Origin: an uncultured Bacteroidia bacterium
GTDB taxonomy: Bacteria; Bacteroidota; Bacteroidia; Bacteroidales; F082
Assembly: GCA_913009755.1 (NCBI GenBank)
Contig: CAJVWU010000005.1
Coordinates: 22,164-86,163 of the forward strand
Reading direction: 5' to 3'
Length of the DNA stretch: 64,000 nucleotides
Notes under the pieces: model-generated
Databases searched by the model: none
What the model saw: the letters and a program-made list of their open reading frames with translations, nothing else
Told to the model about the DNA's origin: nothing
Part shown: positions 57,687-64,000 of the stretch, one piece after another
How the letters are laid out: each line of letters begins with the position of its first letter
How positions within the stretch are numbered: the first letter of the stretch is position 1
Made by a program: the position numbers and the translations under genes

Positions 57687-59729
57687 TCAATGACAATACC
57701 GTTTGATCACATTATAGGCCTCGGTGATGCCGAGTTCGCCGGCCTTGCTCAGGTCTTTACAGGCCAGTTTTTCTTCGTTCAGAAAAAGGAGTGTTAATGC
57801 CCGGTTGTAGTATGCTTCTGCCATTTTGGGCTCCAGCCTGATGGCCATAGAATAATCGTCAATGGCCCGTTGGTATTTTTTCAAAATGATCTTTACGTTC
57901 GCCCGGTTGTAATAAACAAATGGCAGGTTGGGATTCAGGGCAGCCGCCCGGTTGAAATCCTGTAAAACTTTTTCATAAGTGGGTGGCTTTAGGACCGGCT
58001 TTTGGCTTTTGCCGAAAGAACGCCTGCTGATGGTGATGGCATCTGAATATTGTTGCCGGGCATAAATGGATTCATCCAGCTCAAACCTGGCTGTTCCCCG
58101 GTTTAAATAGGCATAAGAAATTGACGGGTCTTTTTTAATGGTTTTATCGTAATCGTTTATGGCTTTGCTGTAGTTTTTTGTCATACTGTTGAATATTCCT
58201 TTCATAAACCATGCTCCGGCCGTATCACCGGAACTCACCAGTGTGCTGTCTATCTTATTTATTTCGATTAATGCTTGTTCCTTTTTAACAGGCCATTTCA
58301 GGGTTGTAAAAACAAAACGGACACCGAGTGTGTTGGTTGCATTGAACTGGGAAATACCGTCATCAAAGTATTCAAAGTTTTTGTATTTTTCGTAAACCGA
58401 ATCGGGCAGGCTAAAGGCATACACCAACAAGAAATCCGGTTTGGGTTCGATAGGTATCCGCTGAAACTGTACACGGCCCTTTTTCATATCACCGGCAACA
58501 AAGTCCGCTTCAAACTCAATGATGCGTTTAAAGTAAGCCGAATCGGCATAGTGTTTATAAATGGCCTCATATTTCCCTTTCTTGCTGTTGGCCAGTGCAA
58601 TGATGTTCATGGCGGCATCATGGTCTTCCATGGCCCCTTTTTTGTCATGGAGCCTTTGCCTGACGGCCGAACGATTGACATAAGCACCTGCATAGTCAGG
58701 GAAGATTTCAATGGCCCTAGTAAAATCTGCTTCGGCTTTTTTGTATTTCTTCATTTGGGCATACAACACACCCCGGTTAAAATAGGTATATACGTTGTAA
58801 GGGTTAATGCTGATGACTCTTGCATAACTGGCGAGAGCGCTGTCGTATTTTTCCTGCATGGAATAGATCAGTGCCCGGTTATACCAGGTCAGTGCATTAT
58901 CCGGATCGAGGGAGAGCACTTTGCTGTAATCGTTCAGTGTGGCTGTTGTGTCGCCAAGTTTAAGGTAAGTCAGTGCCCGTTGGAAATAGATGAAAGGATT
59001 CTTTGCATTCAGTGAAATGGCATGATTGAAATCTTCAAGGGCCTGTGGCAGGCTGTCCAGTTCGTATCTGATCATTCCCCTTTTTGTCCAGGCCTCGTCA
59101 TTGAAATAATCAAGGTAAATGGCTTTGTTGATATCATTGAGCGCTTTGAGGCTGTTGCCTGAAAAATACCAGGCGATGCCCCGGTTCAGCCAGGCAGAGG
59201 GGATGTCATCTTTCAGCCGGATGACCGAAGTGTAATCATCAATGGCTCCTTTGTAATCTCGTATATCCATTTTCGTGTCGCCACGAGCCTGAAAAACATC
59301 AGGGTTGAACGGATCAATTTCGAGGGCTTTTTTAAAATCGTTGAGGGCGTGGGCATAATCGTTAACCCGGTTGTAGGAAATGCCCCTGTAAAGGTAAGCA
59401 CGGACGTACAAAGGGTGAATAGAAATGGTTTTGCTGAAATCGTTGATGGCACCCTGGTAATCGCCGAGGCTGAATTTGGCAATACCCCGCAGAAAGTAGG
59501 CCTCAAACCCGTCTTTTTTTGCCGTGATGGCCACGTTGAACTTGTTGATGGCATCGAGGTATTTTTCTTCGTGAAGGTCACGCTGCCCCGCATACAAAAA
59601 ATGTTCGTAATTGATCTGGCTGAAGGCCGGCAAAGCCGATAGCATCAAAAACGTGAACGTTAAGCCCAAAAGAAGAGATTTGAGATTTCCTGATGACATT
59701 GCAACGGCAAAAATAGGATAAGTTTTCAA
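57687..59729 (-). CDS. large exported TPR protein
   Basis: A 680-residue protein with a signal peptide (LTFTFLMLSALPAFSQ, about 20–38) and about 15 tetratricopeptide repeats with AxxxYxxALxDYxxAIxLxP spacing (AINDYDKTIKKDPSISYAYL, ALNDFKKALEIDPFNPDVFQ). A non-TPR interruption around residues 370–470 carries YADSAYFKRIIEFEADFVAG. It is probably a periplasmic scaffold. Its partner cannot be told from sequence. Confidence 0.82.
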   Translation of the reverse strand: MKTYPIFAVAMSSGNLKSLLLGLTFTFLMLSALPAFSQINYEHFLYAGQRDLHEEKYLDAINKFNVAITAKKDGFEAYFLRGIAKFSLGDYQGAINDFSKTISIHPLYVRAYLYRGISYNRVNDYAHALNDFKKALEIDPFNPDVFQARGDTKMDIRDYKGAIDDYTSVIRLKDDIPSAWLNRGIAWYFSGNSLKALNDINKAIYLDYFNDEAWTKRGMIRYELDSLPQALEDFNHAISLNAKNPFIYFQRALTYLKLGDTTATLNDYSKVLSLDPDNALTWYNRALIYSMQEKYDSALASYARVISINPYNVYTYFNRGVLYAQMKKYKKAEADFTRAIEIFPDYAGAYVNRSAVRQRLHDKKGAMEDHDAAMNIIALANSKKGKYEAIYKHYADSAYFKRIIEFEADFVAGDMKKGRVQFQRIPIEPKPDFLLVYAFSLPDSVYEKYKNFEYFDDGISQFNATNTLGVRFVFTTLKWPVKKEQALIEINKIDSTLVSSGDTAGAWFMKGIFNSMTKNYSKAINDYDKTIKKDPSISYAYLNRGTARFELDESIYARQQYSDAITISRRSFGKSQKPVLKPPTYEKVLQDFNRAAALNPNLPFVYYNRANVKIILKKYQRAIDDYSMAIRLEPKMAEAYYNRALTLLFLNEEKLACKDLSKAGELGITEAYNVIKRYCH

Positions 59730-59751
59730 AAAGGGACTTACCGTTTTACAA

Positions 59752-59787
59752 CAAAAAAGCGCCGTGGTTTATTTCGGCGCTTTTTTG
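59752..59787 (-). terminator. hairpin terminator, possibly bidirectional
   Basis: A 13-bp stem CAAAAAAGCGCCG (59752–59764) with CGGCGCTTTTTTG (59775–59787) and a ten-base loop. It stands 22 bases upstream of the TPR gene start, so it stops leftward transcription from the 60 kb region, and its T-runs on both sides let it work both ways. Confidence 0.75.
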
Positions 59788-59790
59788 TTT

Positions 59791-59970
59791 CTATTGTATC
59801 AAATATCGCCCCTTCTCACCTCCTGTCTCTGGTGCCCTCCATGACTTAAAATTATAATCATGCATGTAATCATCAGAGAAAGAGCCTAACCATGCTTTTT
59901 GTCCCAGTTTTTTTGTTGATGTCCAAAAGGCCGCCATTGTCGGAAAATTATCGTCGCATTCTCCTCTGAA
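59791..59970 (-). pseudogene. C-terminal remnant of a secreted protein
   Basis: A frame ending at TAG 59791–59793 encodes RGECDDNFPTMAAFWTST, WLGSFSDDYMHDYNFKSWRA and TGGEKGRYLIQ. The Trp-Thr-Ser-Thr plus later Trp pattern is reminiscent of the FISUMP/DUF1566-type extracellular domain, but I cannot place it firmly. There is no start codon or upstream body, so it is a leftover. Confidence 0.3.
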
Positions 59971-59974
59971 AAAG

Positions 59975-60360
59975 TATGGCTAAACAACTTCGCTTACAAA
60001 CATTGGTAAGTGTCAGCATGACGTCTTTTTCAGCGGAAAGTTTGATATTGTACTTTGTTGATCCGGAAAACGGATTGGGATAATTTTGCGCCACCTGAAA
60101 ACCTTCCGTGTTTGTGAATTCATCAATGCCGGTTACCCAGGTAAGCAGCAATTGCGAAGGCTCGCCATAGATGGTCGTGTCGAAGTTCCTGGCCGGGTTT
60201 TCCACAAGCACACTGTCCAACGGCAGGGTACATTCGAATAATAATCTGTGGCCTTAAAAGTCAGTAACAGACTGCCGCGTTGGGCATAAATTCCCGTAAT
60301 GGAGAATAAACTCAACAGTACAAAAAGAGAAAATGACTTTTTCAGAATTAATTGGTTTTT
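59975..60360 (-). pseudogene. T9SS-type secreted protein remnant
   Basis: Two frames combine. Upstream is a signal peptide (MSLFSITGIYAQRGS) and LLLTFKATDYYSN; then, after a shift near 60230, DSVLVENPARNFDTTIYGEP, QLLLTWVTGIDE and FQVAQNYPNPFSGSTKYNIK, the linker and start of a type A sorting domain. The domain breaks off after KDVMLTLTN. In relatives this protein type is the short 'NVTF…LDSI…QNYPNP' cargo. It is decayed at both ends. Confidence 0.55.
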
Positions 60361-60434
60361 GAGGGTTATAATTTTATGTGCGTTTCATATATCATTAAGT
60401 TTCTGATTCTTATTTTTTTTGATAGGAATAAGAA

Positions 60435-60459
60435 AAAGACTGCCCACAGGGCAGTCTTT
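60435..60459 (-). terminator. terminator after the 396-residue lipoprotein gene
   Basis: An 11-bp stem AAAGACTGCCC (60435–60445) with GGGCAGTCTTT (60449–60459) and an ACA loop, followed on the minus strand by a T-rich tail. Confidence 0.75.
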
Positions 60460-60502
60460 AATCGTAATTGTCGTTTAACATAGTAATTGTCTGTAGAGCT
60501 TG

Positions 60503-61693
60503 TTAGTTGATTATAACCATATCATAAAACTCATGAGGAAAAGAGCCGATGGTATCGTAAGTGCTTCCTTCCGAAATTCCGCTGGTCACCAACAGGTAAT
60601 TAACACCATTAGAACCCTCTTTACAGAAGAATATTTTGTCTTCGTTTTTAGAAAACATCGCGTTATAGGCCCAACCGTAACCGGTTTCACAAACAAGGGT
60701 CTCTTTATTATTCACAAAATCCTTGTAATATAAATTACCGGTAGAGGCACCCACACAGCATCCGTTTTTCCCCCAACTGTTTTCCTTGACATTCACCGTG
60801 TTCAAATCACTGGCGCTGATATTTCCCGTTTGAAGATCAAGTACTTTTTTCTTACTGTGATTTGAAAAGATAATATACCTGCGATCGGAAGTCATGGCAT
60901 CAATGGTAACATCATTGTCATCGGGGCCGCCAAGCCGGGTGTAATTTTGCTGATCAAAATCGTATTTGAAAAGAATGCTGAAATCCCAATGGATGGCGCC
61001 GCCGTCAACGCCGTATCCGGCAACCTGTCCGTAAGCATATTTCCCGTCAGGCGAGGCAAACAGCGTACGTGAAATCAACCCCGCTTCCGTGTCGTTTCCA
61101 ACCTCTGGCTGGGACGCGATAAAAGAATTCGGGCTGATGGCCACATCATACGAATTGTCAGACGGATTGAACCGCAACAAATAGGGCTTGTATTCATCAC
61201 CGTAATATTTATCATCGGTTGCCGTGGAATAAATGATCATCCCGTTGTCGGCAACATCTCCGGTAGAGGTCTGGAAATAAGCAAAATCACTTTCCTCGCT
61301 TGCTTCAACTACGGGAAGATAATTGGCATTGTCGTCATTTAAGTTCATGTAAGCCCCTTTGTTTTCAAAATCTTTTGCGTTCAGCCCAAGCACCATTATG
61401 TTGTTATTGATGTCGCAGTTTGTAGTCATGTTGTCTTGCGGATAAGCATTTAAATAGGATGAGTAGGAGATTACTCCGTCTTTCACTGTTAACAATGCGA
61501 TTAATTTTTCAGATCCCAGCACTTGTTCCGTTCCCGGTTTATAATAAGCCAGGAAACTGACATTGTCGGTATCTCCCGGGTTATCACCCCCACCGGGGTT
61601 ATTGGAATCGTCTTTTTTGCAACCGGTGGTTGTTACCAATAATGTCATCATCATTATCAGCAGAAAACCCAGGATGATTTTTAAATTTTTCAT
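60503..61693 (-). CDS. hypothetical lipoprotein, beta-propeller-like
   Basis: A 396-residue predicted lipoprotein from the ATG at 61693 (TTTGC, Cys25). The frame extends 33 codons further upstream without a credible signal, so the later Met is used. The mature part begins with an Asp/Gly/Asn-rich linker and shows repeated short strand motifs: TLFASPDGKYAYGQVAG, TSDRRYIIFSNHSKKK, NAMFSKNEDKIFFCKE, as in WD40/TolB-like propellers. Family and function are unrecognised. Confidence 0.72.
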   Translation of the reverse strand: MKNLKIILGFLLIMMMTLLVTTTGCKKDDSNNPGGGDNPGDTDNVSFLAYYKPGTEQVLGSEKLIALLTVKDGVISYSSYLNAYPQDNMTTNCDINNNIMVLGLNAKDFENKGAYMNLNDDNANYLPVVEASEESDFAYFQTSTGDVADNGMIIYSTATDDKYYGDEYKPYLLRFNPSDNSYDVAISPNSFIASQPEVGNDTEAGLISRTLFASPDGKYAYGQVAGYGVDGGAIHWDFSILFKYDFDQQNYTRLGGPDDNDVTIDAMTSDRRYIIFSNHSKKKVLDLQTGNISASDLNTVNVKENSWGKNGCCVGASTGNLYYKDFVNNKETLVCETGYGWAYNAMFSKNEDKIFFCKEGSNGVNYLLVTSGISEGSTYDTIGSFPHEFYDMVIIN

Positions 61694-61982
61694 AACAATT
61701 GATTTTAATTCACAGATAAAATTTGCTGTGGTTAATATTTGACACAAATTTACTTCGTGAATGCATCCGGGACAATGACACGTTTGTGTCATTTTTTCAA
61801 CCGGGGGGATTCAATGGACTGGAAAGTACAAAGAGAAGAAATTCAATCAATAAACTTAATGACAAGACCGGATTCAGACCGGGATTATTGAATGACGAGC
61901 TTTTCAACTGAATGGATTGCCCGGTCTGCAGTTTACAGAAAAATAATTGCTTCTTTTCATAACTCTATGATTTGGTGCAGGG

Positions 61983-62082
61983 TTAAGCGAGGCCTTCACG
62001 AATGGCCTTGACCACGGCCTGTGATTTGGTGTGAACCTGCAATTTTTCATAAATGTGCCGGATGTGGTTGCGGACGGTCTGG
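61983..62082 (-). CDS. LuxR-type regulator, C-terminal HTH only, 5' truncated by adapter
   Basis: Thirty-three codons ending in TAA at 61983–61985. TVRNHIRHIYEKLQVHTKSQ then AVVKAIREGLA is the recognition helix and C-terminus of the GerE/LuxR helix-turn-helix found in response regulators. The gene cannot be followed upstream, because an artificial adapter starts at 62083. The receiver domain is therefore not in the window. Confidence 0.85.
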
Positions 62083-62159
62083 AGATCGGAAGAGCACACG
62101 TCTGAACTCCAGTCACATTCCTTTATCTCGTATGCCGTCTTCTGCTTGAAAAAAAAAAA
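62083..62159 (+). other. Illumina TruSeq index adapter and poly-A tail (artefact)
   Basis: The sequence from 62083 is the TruSeq 3' adapter: AGATCGGAAGAGCACACG, then TCTGAACTCCAGTCAC, then the barcode ATTCCT with TT, then ATCTCGTATGCCG and TCTTCTGCTTG ending at 62148, followed by eleven A (62149–62159). ATTCCT is TruSeq index 27. This is not biological sequence and marks a false join. Confidence 0.99.
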
Positions 62160-62450
62160 TCCCTTTTTCTTTTTTCTTCTTCCACAATACATTTAGAGCG
62201 AGGTTTTTCCTCACTTCACGGTTACGCTGTACGATATTTCGTATTTGGCGGAGCAGGGTTTTATTATCTATATTTTACTGGGCTCCCTATGCGTTCAGAG
62301 CCGGCGATAATATCCCGATAAATCAGTATAAGCAGCCCTTGGAATCAGCCAGGTTGCGGCCTATGTCGAGCAGCTTCGGGATTATCGCTTGTCGCAAGTC
62401 GCTTATCGCCATTTGCGATTTGCGATTCAGCTTTTATGGGTGGAATTGAT
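62160..62450. other. non-coding lead of the foreign segment
   Basis: About 290 bases before the pilM-like gene. It begins with a pyrimidine-rich run (CCCTTTTTCTTTTTTC) that probably caused the false overlap with the poly-A tail. Near its end there is a TCGC/GCGATT-rich imperfect repeat (62375–62430). No gene recognised. Confidence 0.5.
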
Positions 62451-63440
62451 ATGTTTGGGTTTCTGAGAAACCACACATGCCCGATTGGTGTGGATATGGG
62501 ATATGATGCGCTGAAGCTGGTCCAGCTTGGCAGCAGGGGCAAGGACACTAATTTGTTGATAGCCGGCGGCAGTGAAAACCGACCGGCTGATGTGAAACCC
62601 GGCAGTGCTGATTGGCAGAGGTGGGCTATTAAGACTATGCGTGAGATGACAGCTAACGGTAAATTTCGGGGCAGAAATATAGTGGCACAAATGCCGGCAA
62701 GCGAAGTGTTTATCGACCACATAAAAATGCCGAAGATAAGTGATGGTAAGCTGGAAGACGCTATCTTTTCAAAAGTAAAAAAGAAACTGCCGTTTGAATC
62801 TAATGAGGCGATAATGAAGTACATCCCTGCTGAGGAAAATAACGTTGTAGTGATAGCGAACCAGCGGGAAAAAATTGACAGGCATTTGGCTGTATATGAA
62901 AAAGCTAATCTGCAGGTCAAGTCGATGGGCGTCTGGCCAATAGCTCTGATAAACAGCTATGTCAGATTTTTCGGCAGGCGTAAAACCGATGTTGAAGCGG
63001 CTGTGTGCCTGCTCGATATAGAGACAAGCTGTACGAATATCGTGATGTGCCGCCACAGGAATTTGCTTTTTGCTCGCTCTATACCAATAGGAGCAAAGCA
63101 GCTTGATGATGGCTCTGCCGAGCACGATAAAGGCTGTTCAGAGTTGCCCGGGGCCGATGAGATGATGACAAGACTGGTGCCGGAATTGATTGCGTGCAGG
63201 CAGCATTTTGGCTCGATGTACAGAAAGACGCGGATAGAACGTCTGATTTTCCTTTCAGGACGTGCTGTAGATAAAGACAGGTGCACGGCAATAGCAGAGC
63301 GGTTAGGGATGCTGGCCCAGGTAGGGGATTGTTTGGCAGCGGTGGAAATCCCTGCCAACCGGGATGGTCTGCGAATAGAGAGAAGGGGATGTCAAAGGAA
63401 CTGGGCCGCTGCGTTTGGCCTTAGCCTCTGGGACAAATAG
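62451..63440 (+). CDS. pilM: PilM-like type IV pilus assembly ATPase (planctomycete-type)
   Basis: A 329-residue actin-like protein from the ATG at 62451; an in-frame ATG five codons earlier is possible. PIGVDMGYDALKLVQLG is the phosphate-1 motif, AVCLLDIETSCTNIVMCRHR the phosphate-2 motif, and LIFLSGRAVDKDRCTAIAER the adenosine-motif region. PilM binds PilN at the inner face of the membrane in type IV pilus or type II secretion systems. Vocabulary and gene order resemble planctomycetes (Phycisphaerae) as I remember them. It belongs to a different organism from the rest of the window. Confidence 0.82.
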   Translation: MFGFLRNHTCPIGVDMGYDALKLVQLGSRGKDTNLLIAGGSENRPADVKPGSADWQRWAIKTMREMTANGKFRGRNIVAQMPASEVFIDHIKMPKISDGKLEDAIFSKVKKKLPFESNEAIMKYIPAEENNVVVIANQREKIDRHLAVYEKANLQVKSMGVWPIALINSYVRFFGRRKTDVEAAVCLLDIETSCTNIVMCRHRNLLFARSIPIGAKQLDDGSAEHDKGCSELPGADEMMTRLVPELIACRQHFGSMYRKTRIERLIFLSGRAVDKDRCTAIAERLGMLAQVGDCLAAVEIPANRDGLRIERRGCQRNWAAAFGLSLWDK

Positions 63441-63452
63441 GCAGGTTAGAAA

Positions 63453-63929
63453 ATGACTGATGTAAATTTTGTGCCTGATGACTACATTCAAAGTAACGAA
63501 TCTCGCAGAACAAACTTAATGTATCTTGCGTTACTTGCGGTGGTGATGGCAGCGCTGGCTGGTTCGTTTATGACTATCAAGATACGCCAGCGTGCGTTAA
63601 GCGCTGAGGAAAAAGTTGTAGATGCGAAAATGGCTCGAGCGCAGGAATCTATAAAGCAGTTCGAGCAGCTTCAGACGAAGCGCAACGCAATGTGGAAGAC
63701 GGCTCTTACCACGGCAGAGTTGCTCGAACCGGTCTCGAAAAGTATTATTCTGGCGTCGTTGACGAATAACCTGCCGAAGGGGGTGTCGTTTTTACGGCTG
63801 AAACTTGTTCAAAAAAAGCCGAAGAGAACAAGGGCACGCCGGGCTGTTGCAGCAACCAGTAAATACGAGAAGGAACAGACTAAAAACAAGGCAGTAACTC
63901 CGCCGGTCTCGCCGGAGAAGCTGTTAGAG
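63453..63929 (+). CDS. pilN: PilN-like pilus assembly protein, 3' truncated by adapter
   Basis: The first 159 codons: MTDVNFVPDDYIQSNESRRT, a membrane segment (about 22–42), a coiled coil and a Lys/Arg-rich segment. The opening matches PilN-like proteins next to pilM in planctomycetes. The ATG lies 13 bases past the pilM stop codon. The reading frame runs into the adapter at 63930, after which the apparent residues RSEEHTSELQSH are the well-known adapter translation. Confidence 0.75.
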
Positions 63930-64000
63930 AGATCGGAAGAGCACACGTCTGAACTCCAGTCACATTCCTTTATCTCGTATGCCGTCTTCTGCTTGAAAAA
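63930..64000 (+). other. second Illumina TruSeq adapter copy (artefact)
   Basis: AGATCGGAAGAGC at 63930 through TTCTGCTTG at 63995, with the same ATTCCT barcode, then AAAAA to the last base. Identical in order to 62083–62153. It ends the foreign segment and the window. Confidence 0.99.

Noticed and set aside
62375..62430. CRISPR-like repeat in the foreign lead
   Set aside because: The TCGC/GCGATT units are short, imperfect and have no regular spacers.
62160..63929. Horizontal transfer of pilus genes into the Bacteroidetes genome
   Set aside because: The boundaries are synthetic adapters at both ends, so this is an assembly artefact rather than a transfer.

Overview
Nearly all of this window (about 1–62,082) is chromosomal DNA from a member of the Bacteroidetes. 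The evidence is a short primary sigma factor without region 1.1, promoters of the TAnnTTTG (-7) type, a Bacteroidetes-type long GAPDH, a DnaQ–DnaE fusion, a C-terminal type IX secretion sorting domain, many lipoproteins with bare 'SxxC' signals, OmpP1/FadL and TonB-receptor outer-membrane proteins, and few Shine-Dalgarno sequences. It is not a contiguous natural molecule. A complete Illumina TruSeq 3' adapter with barcode ATTCCT lies at 62,083–62,148, followed by a poly-A run. Beyond it is an unrelated piece (about 62,160–63,929) carrying pilM- and pilN-like genes of a planctomycete type. A second copy of the same adapter closes the window at 63,930–64,000.

Layout. 1–4.4 kb: a leftward cluster with dapF, a GNAT acetyltransferase, mltG, a phosphohexomutase and a truncated DUF2279 gene. 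4.6–10.5 kb: rightward degP-type protease, rpoD, gap and pyrG. 10.6–11.9 kb: a leftward trio with an SPFH protein that has lost most of its core, a membrane protein and a 54-residue Arc-like DNA binder. 12–17.5 kb: yidC, a heme-type TonB receptor whose start is disrupted, and cyclopropane fatty acid synthase. 17.5–24.6 kb: a decayed patch (ParE remnant, duplicated cfa tail, broken 'neuromedin U'-type gene) followed by three tandem DUF1254/DUF1214 lipoproteins and two TetR-fold genes, one with a degenerate DNA-binding segment. 24.7–30 kb: a giant AsmA-like protein coupled to an endonuclease/exonuclease/phosphatase protein. 30–35.6 kb: thioredoxin-like lipid-envelope proteins, a MOSC protein, a T9SS cargo and a small barrel. 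35.7–38.7 kb: rpsP–rimM–trmN6–C26 peptidase. 39–44.3 kb: dnaE and mazG. 44.4–53.8 kb: PagL-like deacylase, DUF2807 protein, a broken polytopic membrane protein, proS, a Gly/Tyr-rich lipoprotein, a FadL-type porin and a TPR protein. 53.9–56.7 kb: a broken aspartate kinase–diaminopimelate decarboxylase fusion divergent from an ACT-domain protein. 56.7–62 kb: divIC/ftsB-like gene, DUF5362, a TPR protein, T9SS-type remnants, a lipoprotein and the last 33 codons of a LuxR-type regulator that runs into the adapter.

Functionally the window mixes housekeeping (replication, transcription, translation, CTP, lysine/diaminopimelate, cell wall, membrane insertion) with envelope functions. The most unusual feature of the native part is the number of genes that look internally deleted or frameshifted (SPFH protein, neuromedin-U-type protein, polytopic membrane protein, LysC–LysA, T9SS remnant, TonB receptor start). 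Given the untrimmed adapters, assembly error must be excluded before these are read as biology. No rRNA, tRNA, CRISPR array or insertion sequence was recognised.
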